Source: Bacillota bacterium (GTDB taxonomy: Bacteria > Bacillota > Clostridia > Christensenellales > SZUA-584). Taken from it: DNA of 64,000 nucleotides. Positions 15,904-24,500 of this stretch are shown piece by piece. The DNA lies in contig JAEWBO010000006.1 of assembly GCA_023391105.1 (NCBI GenBank), positions 75,370-139,369 of the forward strand, read 5' to 3'. Numbering within the stretch: the stretch's first letter is position 1; the number at the start of each line of letters is the position of its first letter. The position numbers were made by a program, and so were the translations under genes. The notes below the pieces were generated by a model that did not search any database, had not been told where the DNA came from, and was given only the letters and a program-made list of their open reading frames with translations.

Positions 15904-17733
15904 ATGGTCTTAAAAAAGCTTGCGCGAACGGGTTTGCCCGTACTCTTTGTTCTGCTCGCCGTTGCAGTACTTGTTATTCATACCGGCCTTTCGGACGCAC
16001 AAACCCCCTCTATTCAAAACGGCGCAATTGACCTTACGGAATGGAACGGGGAAAAGACGTTTGAAATGACCGGAGAGTGGGAGTTTTATTGGGACAAGCT
16101 GCTTGTCGCAGAGCAGATTAAAATCGGCATCTACACGCCTACGCTTGTTGCCGCCCCGAGCGCGTGGAATAACGATCAAATCGGCGATAAAACGCTGCAG
16201 AGCCGGGGTAAGGCCACCTATCGCCTCCATGTCACGGGCGCGGAGACCGGAATGCAGTATGGCATTCGTGTTTCGCGCATGGCGACTGACTACCGGCTTT
16301 ATATTGACGGTACCCTTGCGGCAAAAAACGACGGCCTTGACGGCATTCATGATATGGCCTACGATTACCGTTCTCGGATTGTCTCCTTCACACCTGAGGA
16401 GAGCGGCTTTGATATCATTATACAGGTAAAGAACGAGCTTTCCGGGGTGGGCGGTATGATTGAACCCCTCCGCTTTGGAACCTACGCGCAAATAGCGGAG
16501 TTTGACCAGATGCTTTTCATTACCTGTGTCGCTGCCATGTCCGCCATCGTGATTTCCATACTGTTCTTCCTGATTTTTTTCACTGCCGACCGTAAGGAAA
16601 GGGGAAATTTTATACTATCCATCCTGGGTGTCCTCGTGCTTTTGCGTATTTCCACCATCGGCGATATAACGCTGGCAAGGATTTTTCCGAGTATGCCCGC
16701 CGTCTGGATCGATTCTATCGGGTCCCTGACGCTCCCCTGGCTACAGTTCTGTTTGCTTTATTTCATTTACTGCACTTACGCTGGCCTTGTCCGAAGATGG
16801 CAAATTGCGGTTCCCCTCGCCTATGCCGTTCTCGCAACCCTTTTCGTTTTGCTGTTTCCCCTTCGGATTGTTGTTGCGACCTATCCCCTGATGAATGGCA
16901 TTGCGCTATTAACACTTCTTCTGGCGATTTGGCTGCTTTGGCGCGCTGCATGGCAGGGGCGTGAGAGCGCGTCGCTCCTGCTCTTCGCCACACTGCTGAT
17001 TTTCGCGCTTATGTGCCGCTATCTGCTGACGAGCTATCATTCTATCGATTATTATCTCCTTAGCAACTCTGGCATTCTGCTCCTTTTCGCGCAGATCGTC
17101 GTTGTTGCCCAGCGTTACCACCGGGCGCAAAAGCTGGAAATCGCGCACCTGAAGGGGCAGATACGCCCACACTTCATTCATAACTCACTGACCTCCATTA
17201 TCTCCATTTCCCGTACTGAGCCGGATCGCGCGCGGGAGTTGCTGGTGGATTTCAGCAGCTACCTGCGCGGCTTTTACGATTATGAACAGGATGAAATGGT
17301 TTCTTTCTCGCAGGAGCTGGAGCTGGTGCGCGCCTATGCCACGCTGGAGCAAGCCCGTTTCGGGGAAAAATACCGGTTGGATTACCGCATCGAGACAGAG
17401 GATTTCCTGCTGCCGCCCCTTATCCTCCAACCGTTGGTGGAGAACGCCTTTGTCCATGGAATACGCGAAAAGGATAACGGCGGAACGATCACGGTTTACG
17501 CTATTCGGGTAAATAACAGTAAAGTACGCGTGGGCGTCAGCGACGACGGCGTGGGTTTTTGCGCAAAGCCGGTTTCGGCTCGCCGCGGCGTTGGCATTGA
17601 GAATATCAATCGCCGTTTGTCCCAGCTGTACCATACATCCCTTATCCGCATTGTGCCGGAGGGCGGCGGCTGTGAGGTCTATTTTGAGATTCCCTACAAG
17701 GAGGCTGCGAAGCATGAAGGTATGGCTGATTGA
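15904..17733 (+). CDS. 7TM sensor histidine kinase of the LytS/YesM type
   Basis: 609-residue membrane kinase. After an N-terminal hydrophobic segment (about 10-30), residues 40-195 form an extracytoplasmic jelly-roll-like domain of the 7TMR-DISM type (TGEWEFYWDKL). About seven transmembrane helices follow (about 200-400). The kinase core has the His box QIRPHFIHNSLTSI (His near residue 423), then PPLILQPLVENAFVHGI and the ATP-lid motif GVSDDGVGF..RRGVGIENINRRL. The gene overlaps the start of its response regulator by 20 bases. The ATG is 14 bases after a G-rich site; a five-codon out-of-frame ORF starts nearer to that site, so initiation may be unusual. Confidence 0.9.
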   Translation: MVLKKLARTGLPVLFVLLAVAVLVIHTGLSDAQTPSIQNGAIDLTEWNGEKTFEMTGEWEFYWDKLLVAEQIKIGIYTPTLVAAPSAWNNDQIGDKTLQSRGKATYRLHVTGAETGMQYGIRVSRMATDYRLYIDGTLAAKNDGLDGIHDMAYDYRSRIVSFTPEESGFDIIIQVKNELSGVGGMIEPLRFGTYAQIAEFDQMLFITCVAAMSAIVISILFFLIFFTADRKERGNFILSILGVLVLLRISTIGDITLARIFPSMPAVWIDSIGSLTLPWLQFCLLYFIYCTYAGLVRRWQIAVPLAYAVLATLFVLLFPLRIVVATYPLMNGIALLTLLLAIWLLWRAAWQGRESASLLLFATLLIFALMCRYLLTSYHSIDYYLLSNSGILLLFAQIVVVAQRYHRAQKLEIAHLKGQIRPHFIHNSLTSIISISRTEPDRARELLVDFSSYLRGFYDYEQDEMVSFSQELELVRAYATLEQARFGEKYRLDYRIETEDFLLPPLILQPLVENAFVHGIREKDNGGTITVYAIRVNNSKVRVGVSDDGVGFCAKPVSARRGVGIENINRRLSQLYHTSLIRIVPEGGGCEVYFEIPYKEAAKHEGMAD

Positions 17734-18820
17734 CGATGAGCAGCCCTGCCTGAATGAACTGGCATGGCTGCTGAAACAATACCCCGATATGGAGATTGCG
17801 GGCATGGATACCGATCCGGTTAAGGCGCTTGGACTCATCATGGAATGCCCGCCGGATGCGGTGTTTCTGGATATCGACATGCCAAAGCTCGACGGATTGG
17901 AACTGGCGCTGCGTATACAGGAACAGTGCCCAGGCATCGTCGTCATTTTTGTGACGGCGCATGCTCAATATGCGCTGGATGCTTTCATGGCGCACCCGCT
18001 GGACTTTTTGCTTAAGCCCATCAGGAGGACGCGACTGGATGATTGCATTGGTCATCTGCTCAAGCATCACGCGCTGCTGCATCCGGAAAGACCGGCAAAG
18101 CGTACTCTCACCCTCCGTTGCTTCGGTACCTTTGAGCTCTCCTGTGAAATAGAGATCAAATGGGGTACCCGCCGGGTGAGAGAGTTATTGCTTTACCTGA
18201 TCAGCAAAAACGGCTCCCCAGCCTTAAAAACTGAGATGCTGGATGTGCTATTTAATGGTCAGGATGACAAAAGCACAGTCCACAACCTGTATATGACGAT
18301 CTACCGACTCAAATGCCTGCTTGATACAATCGATTCGGAACGCAAACTGATCCGACTGACGGAGAACAACGCACTCATTCTTGCGCCCGGCGTGTGCGAC
18401 TACAGCGATTTTATGCGCTTTACGCGGGAGAACGCCGTTATTACTGAAGAGAACGCTCGGGAAGCGGAGCGGGTTCTCAGCCTGTGCCGGGGACCGTATC
18501 TTGAAATGGAAAGCTTTGAGTGGGTAAGTGAGAGTACCAATATTGTGGAAAATGAATATGAGCGTATCGCCTTGGGACTAAGCAACGTTTATTTTGCGGC
18601 AGACCGACTGCCGGAAGCGGAGTGCATCCTGATATCGCTGCTTAAGCGCAACGCGCTATGCGAGGAAGCCCACACGTTATTGCTTGACATGACCCTGAGC
18701 ACGGGCAATCGCACGGCCTATCTGGTACGGTATAAGCAATACGCCAGCATCCTTCAAAAGGAGCTGCGAGAAAAACCCGCCGCACGCTACCGCGAGCAAT
18801 ACGAACGCCTGAAACGCTGA
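17714..18820 (+). CDS. Response regulator with SARP-type winged helix and BTAD output
   Basis: 368-residue cytoplasmic regulator, partner of the overlapping sensor kinase. The ATG at 17714 follows AAGGAGG and begins MKVWLIDDEQP; the frame is open further upstream but that part is the kinase gene read out of frame. Receiver at residues 1-118 (phosphoacceptor in FLDIDMP, TAHAQYALDAF, LKPI). Residues about 135-230 form a SARP/OmpR-like winged helix (CFGTFELSC, WGTRRVRELLLYLI), and residues 240-368 a bacterial transcriptional activator (BTAD) helical repeat domain. Receiver-SARP-BTAD fusions are known in Bacillota. A strong terminator follows, and a decayed paralogue of its receiver lies just beyond. 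Confidence 0.9.
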   Translation: MKVWLIDDEQPCLNELAWLLKQYPDMEIAGMDTDPVKALGLIMECPPDAVFLDIDMPKLDGLELALRIQEQCPGIVVIFVTAHAQYALDAFMAHPLDFLLKPIRRTRLDDCIGHLLKHHALLHPERPAKRTLTLRCFGTFELSCEIEIKWGTRRVRELLLYLISKNGSPALKTEMLDVLFNGQDDKSTVHNLYMTIYRLKCLLDTIDSERKLIRLTENNALILAPGVCDYSDFMRFTRENAVITEENAREAERVLSLCRGPYLEMESFEWVSESTNIVENEYERIALGLSNVYFAADRLPEAECILISLLKRNALCEEAHTLLLDMTLSTGNRTAYLVRYKQYASILQKELREKPAARYREQYERLKR

Positions 18821-18838
18821 AAAAAGAGTGTTTTTAAT

Positions 18839-18883
18839 AAGCCGCTTTGAAAGGCACGTCCTCCTTCAAAGCGGTTTTTTTTT
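18839..18883 (+). terminator. Intrinsic terminator after the SARP-type regulator
   Basis: AAGCCGCTTTGAAAGG pairs with CCTCCTTCAAAGCGGTT with one small bulge and is followed by an uninterrupted run of T. It ends the kinase-regulator operon 19 bases after the stop. Confidence 0.9.
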
Positions 18884-18978
18884 ACTGAAGATCACCACAG
18901 TGAAAGCTTCCGGGGTTTGTGAGATTTTGTGATAACTCTGTGTTAGGCTAAAGTCATCATGGGGAGGGAGGCTATTTT

Positions 18979-19170
18979 TTGCGTGTATTGGTAATCGATG
19001 ATGAGGCCCCTGTCTCAATGAGCTGGTCTATATGCTTGAAAAGCCAGAAAAACATAGAAATCGCAGGCACGTTTACAAGCCCTTTGGAAACGCGGAAGGC
19101 ATCGGTTATTTGAAGCCCGATGTGGCTTTTTTCGACCTTTCCATGGCGAGAGATGGGCTGCTATGCATAT
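18979..19170 (+). pseudogene. Decayed response regulator receiver domain
   Basis: Starting from a TTG at 18979 preceded by GGGAGGGAGG, the sequence reads RVLVIDDEAPVS, then in another frame NELVYMLEK, then NIEIAGTFTSPLE, then EGIGYLKPDVAFFDLSMAR. Joined, these give an ordinary receiver very like the start of the regulator at 17714 (IDDEQPCLNELAWLLK...MEIAGM). At least three frameshifts separate the pieces, and no output domain remains. The last piece is in frame with the following surface-protein gene and would mislead automatic start calling. Confidence 0.75.
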
Positions 19171-19202
19171 TTTTTTACCTAACGAATATCAGGAGGATAA
19201 AG

Positions 19203-22200
19203 ATGAAAAGAAAAATTCTTTCTTTGATACTTGCTTTATTAATGGCCATCACGTTGCTGCCATCTCAAATAGCGATTGCGGCTGAACCAACGCTCACTTC
19301 CGGCCAGACATACTATTTTGATCTGTCTTCGCAGGGAATTCCGGGAACTGTGAACTCAGCCCTGCCGGACGATAGCCTGAAATGGGTGCCGTTCACCTAT
19401 GTCGGAGAGATCAGCGCCTATTCCCGTCAGACGGCGGGCGTCAGCACAGCCGGCACTGTTACGGCCAGCAGCCGAACATTATTTATTGCAGACTATAATG
19501 TGACGACTTCTGTTTCATGGGATACACTTAATAAAGCGGCTTTGGTATTCGGCAAGGCCTATGCCGCAAATAACGCCGACTATCAGCTTCGTATACCGTC
19601 TGTGGGAAGCGGCTCTCTCGAGCGCTATTCCAGCCCGCCCACCACCAACGAATGGGACACGATTTACCAAAAGAATAACGGCTATATCAAAAATTATGAC
19701 AGCATTGCCTCCTGGGGGCAGGATTCGGCATCCATCGCAACGGATCCTTCTACGATGATGATCGTCAGAGGCGGAACGAGCAGGCCGGATGATGTAAACC
19801 CCGCAAATTTGAATACGGCGGCGGCAAGCGTGGGCTTTCGCCCTGTGCTGCAGGCAAACGGCTCAGAACTGCACGCGATTACTCTGGATTTGAACGGAGG
19901 CAATATAGGCGGCAGTCTTGAAACGCTTCAGATTGTGGTCAGTCCAAACGCAGGCTCATATCCCGCGCCGGGCAAGGACGGGCTTACCCGGCCGGCAGAA
20001 AGCAGCGGAGCTTATTTCAGATGGAACACCCAGGCCGACGGCACGGGTATGGATTATGAACCCGGTTCGGATGTGCCGATTTCCGTGACGACACTGTATG
20101 CAAAATGGGCGCCTGTTGAACAATATTCCTTGACCACAGGAGAAACCTATTATTTCGACCTGTCCGGAGAAACCATTCCGGGCACAGTGAACGCTGGGGT
20201 GTTTTTAGGGGAAAATCGTCCGGGTTTGCCCGACACCACCCTGCATTATGTACCCTTTACTTATTTCGGCACGATTGACGCGTACAGCCTCTCGGAAGAG
20301 CGGGCAGCCACCCAAGAATGGGCTGCGGCCAATATATCTTTCCGCAGCCTGTTTATGGCGGATAATATTATCACACACACGGTGTCGTGGGATGCGTTGA
20401 ATGCGCAGAATTTGGTTTTCGGAAAGGAATACCAATATAACAGTATACTTTACCAATTGCGCGCATCCACGGTGGGAAGCGCATCTGAAGATACCTACCA
20501 AATCGCTCTCCCCCGCAGCAATGAGTGGAGCAGGATATTGGAGAAGGGCGTAGCTGATATAAAAAATGACGAACTGTTTTCGTTTGGGCAGGACACTTGG
20601 ATTGAAAATTCCACGGAACGCGGTAGTAGAAAATCTAATTTTACTGACCGTATTTCATCTGATTATGCTAATTTATTTTACGGTTTTCGACCTGTACTTC
20701 AAATATTAAACTCCGGCGGACTGGCTGCGGACGGGCTGGAGGCTAAAACCCTCAACTTAGGCGGCGGTTCCATCGACACTGTCACAGGCAGCATCAAGCT
20801 TGTGGCCAAAAAGGGCAGCGCCTATACTGCGCCCAGCGCCACGGGCATTACAAGACCTGCCGCCGGCGGATATTTCATGTGGAAAGGCAGTGACAATAAC
20901 CTATACGCGCCGGGGGCTTCCGTTCCAGCAGGCGTAACAAGCCTGACAGCGGTATTTCAGGAGGCGGCTGCGCCGGCCATCACCACAGCCACACTACCGG
21001 ACGGCACGGTGAACACGGCTTACAGCCAGACCCTTGCGGCCACGGGAGATACGCCCATCACATGGAGCATCGACAGCGGCGATCTGCCGGACGGCCTGAG
21101 CTTATCGGGCAGCACCATTTCCGGTACGCCCACAGCAGCGGGCACATTCAGCTTCACCGTCAAAGCGCAAAACAGCACAGGCACCGATACCAAGGCTTTG
21201 AGTATAAAGATCAGCGCCGCTCCCACTATCACCACTGCCACGCTACCGGACGGTACGGTGAATGCGGCTTACAGCCATGCCCTTACGGCAGAGGGCAGTA
21301 AGCCCATTCTATGGTCATTGACCGGGGCTGCTCCTATGCCGGACGGACTGACCCTTTCGGAGCAGGGCGTTATTTCCGGTACGCCGACGAAAAGCGGAAC
21401 CTTTTCCTTCAGCGTTTGGGCGGAAAACACAGTGGGATATACCATAAAAGAGTTGAGTATCACAATCCGTCCGGTCGGATACGGGGAGGATGGGCTTACC
21501 ATCAGCGTGACAGACAGTGCGGATGCCGTACCCGCGGGAGTTGTACAGGATTATACCGTAGTAGTAGGCAACGAGGGAAGCGCAGAAATCCAAGCCCTGG
21601 TATCTTATACCCGGCCGGAACAGGCGGCGGGCGTGCCAGCTTCCTCATGGAAGGTTACCCGCAAGGATGGCGGTGATGTTGCCGACAGATGGCCGGAATC
21701 AGGAACGCTCTCGCTCGATGAGCCAATAGCAAAGCAGCAAATGACCCTGGTCACGCTGCCCGCAGGATCAAGCGTGACCTTTACCTTGTCGGTCAGCATA
21801 CGCCCCGATGCCGTGGGAGAACTTGCTGTTTCCGTTGAAGCAGCCAAACAAGGCTGGATGCCCTATACCAGGACGGCAGCAGACACCAATGAGTTGTCAA
21901 AAAAAGCCGACCTCACTGTGACAATTGACGACAGTAAAACCACGCTTGCTCCCGGCCAAGCGGCTCCCTACAAGGTCAGGGTGACCAACAACGGACCCAG
22001 CAATGTATCGGGCATTACCCTGTCCTGCCCCCTCCCCGCAGGCGCATCAGAGGCCAGTTGGGGGCCAACCGGTTACTTTTCCGGCGCTTCGGCAAGTCCG
22101 AACAGTGGAAATGGTGCACTGAACACGACGCTTACACTAAACAGCGGGGCATACTATGAGTTTTGGTTTACTGTGCTGACCCCGGCGACGGCATCGGGCA

Positions 22201-24047
22201 GCCTTACCGCCACCGCCACCGTTACCGCACCTGCCGGTATTCCTGATCCAAAAGTAAGTGACAACACCGCAACCGATACCAATACCTATGCAAACTCGTC
22301 CAACGCCGATCTTAAGCTGTCAATGGGCTTCAGTGATCAGACAGGCAACGGGACGGGCGAGGTCACGTTCTATGCGAATGTTGAGCTGAGGAGCTCGGGC
22401 AACGCAACAAACGTTGTGGTATCCGTACCGCTGCCTCCAGGCGTCACATTTATCAGCGCCGCACCGGAAACGGGGACCTATGATGCCACTTCGGGCGATT
22501 GGAGCGTGGGCACGCTGTCAAAATACGGCGATGTGCACCTAGAGATAAAGGCGAGGGTTGATTACTCCGCGCCGCGCACGGTCACCGCTTCACTTAAGTC
22601 GCTGGATCAGACCGAGGATGACCCGTCCGATAATTCCGCTTCTCTGGTCGTCTCTCAAAAAGCGGATCTTTCCGTAACAGCGGCGGCCGATCCTTCTGCT
22701 CCAAAAGCAGGCGACACAGTTACCATTACGGTAATGCTCAAAAATGACGGGCCTGGCACTGCGGAAGACTTTGCCGTGAGGGCCACATTGCCTGCGGGCC
22801 TTGCATATGTATCTTCAACGCCTTCCTCCGGGGTCTATATCCCGCCTGATGAGTATTTCCCCCATGGCTCCTGGTATCCAGACCCGTTTAACACCGGCGA
22901 TACCGCGACCCTGCAGCTAAAGGCTATCGTAACCGCCCCCGGCACTTATCCGTTTGACACGCAGATACAGGGGCTGGAAATCCCCGATCCCGATACAGCC
23001 AACAATTCCGCTTCGGTGACGATAACAACCGCCGTGCCTGCGGTAACGGCTCCGGCCATCACCACCACGACCCTGCCGGACGGCATAGTAAATGTGCCCT
23101 ACCGCCAGGCTCTGGCGGCTGACGGTGGTACCCCCATCACATGGAGTATCGAAAGCGGCGACCTGCCGGGCGGCCTGAGCTTATCGGGCAGCACCATTTC
23201 CGGTACGCCCACAGCAGCGGGTACATTCGCATTCACCGTCAAAGCGCAAAACAGCAAAGGTTCTGATGTGAAGGAGCTGCGTATTGTAATAAATTCCGTA
23301 ACACCCGTTACCCACACCATCACCGCGTCAGCGGGCAGTGGTGGCAGCATCAGCCCGAGCGGCTCGGTTTCAGTAACGGCCGGCGGAAGCCAGACCTTTA
23401 CCGTTATTCCAAACAGCAACTACAGCATTACATCTGTTACCGTTGATGGAATCAATCAGGGTAAAATATCCCAATACACCTTTACCAACGTGTCCGGTAA
23501 CCACACCATCCATGTGGAGTTCCAATATACGGGCACAGGCAGTGACGATGATTATATTCTCCGCACGCTGACTGACAGCGCCACAGGCATTACGGCTTCC
23601 GGTTATATCAGCGCAGGCGCGGTATTGACGGTTGGTAATATGACGCTGGGTTCCGACGCAGCCTGCAACACAATCCGCTCGTGGATAAACGACGAGGATT
23701 ATGGGCTGCTGCTGGGTGTGGATATCTCGCTTTCGGGCAGCTTTAACGGCCCGCTGACGCTCACCCTGCCGGTGGGCACGCAGTACAACGGCAAAAAGGT
23801 GACTATACTGCACGCAAAGCGGGAAGGCACACTGGATACCTACACTGCCACGGTCAAGAACGGAAAAGTCACGTTTGACGTGACAAGCCTGTCGCCTTTC
23901 GCGGTGTTCACAAGGGATGGTCAAGACGATATCCCCAAAACCCGCGATACTAGTTCCGCGTGGATATGGTGGGCGCTGCTGGCCGTGTCGGGTGCGGGCA
24001 TTATCACCCTTGTGTTGTTCAAGAAAAAAGCCTTTCAGAAGCGTTAG
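19203..24047 (+). CDS. Giant multi-domain surface protein with degenerate sorting motif
   Basis: 1614 residues, exported and anchored. The start is the ATG at 19203 (MKRKILSLILALLMAI), seven bases after AGGAGG; the upstream in-frame extension is the receiver pseudogene. After the signal peptide (about 1-28) there are two copies of a domain beginning with T-Y-Y-F-D-L (nt 19300-19860 and 20125-20735). Each is followed by a Listeria-Bacteroides-type segment (LDLNGGNIGG, LYAKW). Then come two He_PIG putative Ig domains, four DUF11/CARDB-like domains (nt about 21490-23025), a third He_PIG, a divergent InlB B-repeat, a beta-rich C-terminal domain, IPKTRD, one transmembrane helix and a basic tail. 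It is probably an adhesin or glycan binder; the ligand is unknown. Confidence 0.8.
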   Translation: MKRKILSLILALLMAITLLPSQIAIAAEPTLTSGQTYYFDLSSQGIPGTVNSALPDDSLKWVPFTYVGEISAYSRQTAGVSTAGTVTASSRTLFIADYNVTTSVSWDTLNKAALVFGKAYAANNADYQLRIPSVGSGSLERYSSPPTTNEWDTIYQKNNGYIKNYDSIASWGQDSASIATDPSTMMIVRGGTSRPDDVNPANLNTAAASVGFRPVLQANGSELHAITLDLNGGNIGGSLETLQIVVSPNAGSYPAPGKDGLTRPAESSGAYFRWNTQADGTGMDYEPGSDVPISVTTLYAKWAPVEQYSLTTGETYYFDLSGETIPGTVNAGVFLGENRPGLPDTTLHYVPFTYFGTIDAYSLSEERAATQEWAAANISFRSLFMADNIITHTVSWDALNAQNLVFGKEYQYNSILYQLRASTVGSASEDTYQIALPRSNEWSRILEKGVADIKNDELFSFGQDTWIENSTERGSRKSNFTDRISSDYANLFYGFRPVLQILNSGGLAADGLEAKTLNLGGGSIDTVTGSIKLVAKKGSAYTAPSATGITRPAAGGYFMWKGSDNNLYAPGASVPAGVTSLTAVFQEAAAPAITTATLPDGTVNTAYSQTLAATGDTPITWSIDSGDLPDGLSLSGSTISGTPTAAGTFSFTVKAQNSTGTDTKALSIKISAAPTITTATLPDGTVNAAYSHALTAEGSKPILWSLTGAAPMPDGLTLSEQGVISGTPTKSGTFSFSVWAENTVGYTIKELSITIRPVGYGEDGLTISVTDSADAVPAGVVQDYTVVVGNEGSAEIQALVSYTRPEQAAGVPASSWKVTRKDGGDVADRWPESGTLSLDEPIAKQQMTLVTLPAGSSVTFTLSVSIRPDAVGELAVSVEAAKQGWMPYTRTAADTNELSKKADLTVTIDDSKTTLAPGQAAPYKVRVTNNGPSNVSGITLSCPLPAGASEASWGPTGYFSGASASPNSGNGALNTTLTLNSGAYYEFWFTVLTPATASGSLTATATVTAPAGIPDPKVSDNTATDTNTYANSSNADLKLSMGFSDQTGNGTGEVTFYANVELRSSGNATNVVVSVPLPPGVTFISAAPETGTYDATSGDWSVGTLSKYGDVHLEIKARVDYSAPRTVTASLKSLDQTEDDPSDNSASLVVSQKADLSVTAAADPSAPKAGDTVTITVMLKNDGPGTAEDFAVRATLPAGLAYVSSTPSSGVYIPPDEYFPHGSWYPDPFNTGDTATLQLKAIVTAPGTYPFDTQIQGLEIPDPDTANNSASVTITTAVPAVTAPAITTTTLPDGIVNVPYRQALAADGGTPITWSIESGDLPGGLSLSGSTISGTPTAAGTFAFTVKAQNSKGSDVKELRIVINSVTPVTHTITASAGSGGSISPSGSVSVTAGGSQTFTVIPNSNYSITSVTVDGINQGKISQYTFTNVSGNHTIHVEFQYTGTGSDDDYILRTLTDSATGITASGYISAGAVLTVGNMTLGSDAACNTIRSWINDEDYGLLLGVDISLSGSFNGPLTLTLPVGTQYNGKKVTILHAKREGTLDTYTATVKNGKVTFDVTSLSPFAVFTRDGQDDIPKTRDTSSAWIWWALLAVSGAGIITLVLFKKKAFQKR
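23931..23945 (+). other. Sortase-like motif IPKTR with Gly replaced by Arg
   Basis: Codons ATC CCC AAA ACC CGC give I-P-K-T-R directly before D-T-S, a transmembrane helix and a basic tail: the layout of an LPXTG sorting signal. The glycine codon expected at the last position is CGC, one base from GGC. Sortase cleaves between Thr and Gly, so normal cell-wall anchoring would be expected to fail. Confidence 0.6.
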
Positions 24048-24075
24048 AGGACAATTGAATTGCAAATAAAACGGT

Positions 24076-24111
24076 AGGCGGGACGGCTCTCTGCTTCCCG
24101 CTTGACTTTTT
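24076..24111 (+). terminator. Weak terminator-like hairpin after the giant surface protein
   Basis: Seven-base arms AGGCGGG (24076-24082) and CCCGCTT (24097-24103) followed by GACTTTTT. The T tract is short, so efficiency is uncertain. Confidence 0.4.
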
Positions 24112-24174
24112 GGAGGATTGTGACCAAAGATGCGCAAAGTCAGGTTATTCTGACTTATGCAGTTCTGATGTCAT

Positions 24175-24413
24175 AAGCTACACGATGATAGTGCGGTGAT
24201 AGAGAACTTCTTTGGTTTACTTAAGAGTGAGTTGCTTTATCTTCAGAAGTTTGACTCGATTGAGCACTTCAAGGCAGAATTGATAGACTACCTTGACTAC
24301 TACAATAATCCTCGTATTAAGGCGAAGCTAAAGGGCTTACCACCCACTGTTCACAGGCGGTAAGCCCTCTGTAATGTTCAATAAAATATTCGTCTAACTT
24401 TGGGGTCGCTTCA
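24175..24413 (+). mobile_element. 3' fragment of an IS3-family (IS150-like) element
   Basis: From 24181 the frame reads HDDSAVIENFFGLLKSELL, later YLDYYNNPRIKAKLKGLPP, and stops at 24361-24363. This is the C-terminal end of an IS150-type OrfB integrase, including the catalytic Glu in VIENFF and the RIKAKLKG motif. It is followed by TCGTCTAACTTTGGGGTC (24390-24407), which resembles the right terminal repeat of that group. The 5' part of the transposase and the left end are missing, so the element is dead. It lies between two convergent surface-protein genes. Confidence 0.85.
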
Positions 24414-24500
24414 TTTTCGAGGCTCTTTTCACTTCATATTATGTAAATTAACAAGAGGAGCTCTATAAGAATGCCCGGTTTCTTACTGGGTGTTGCGAAA

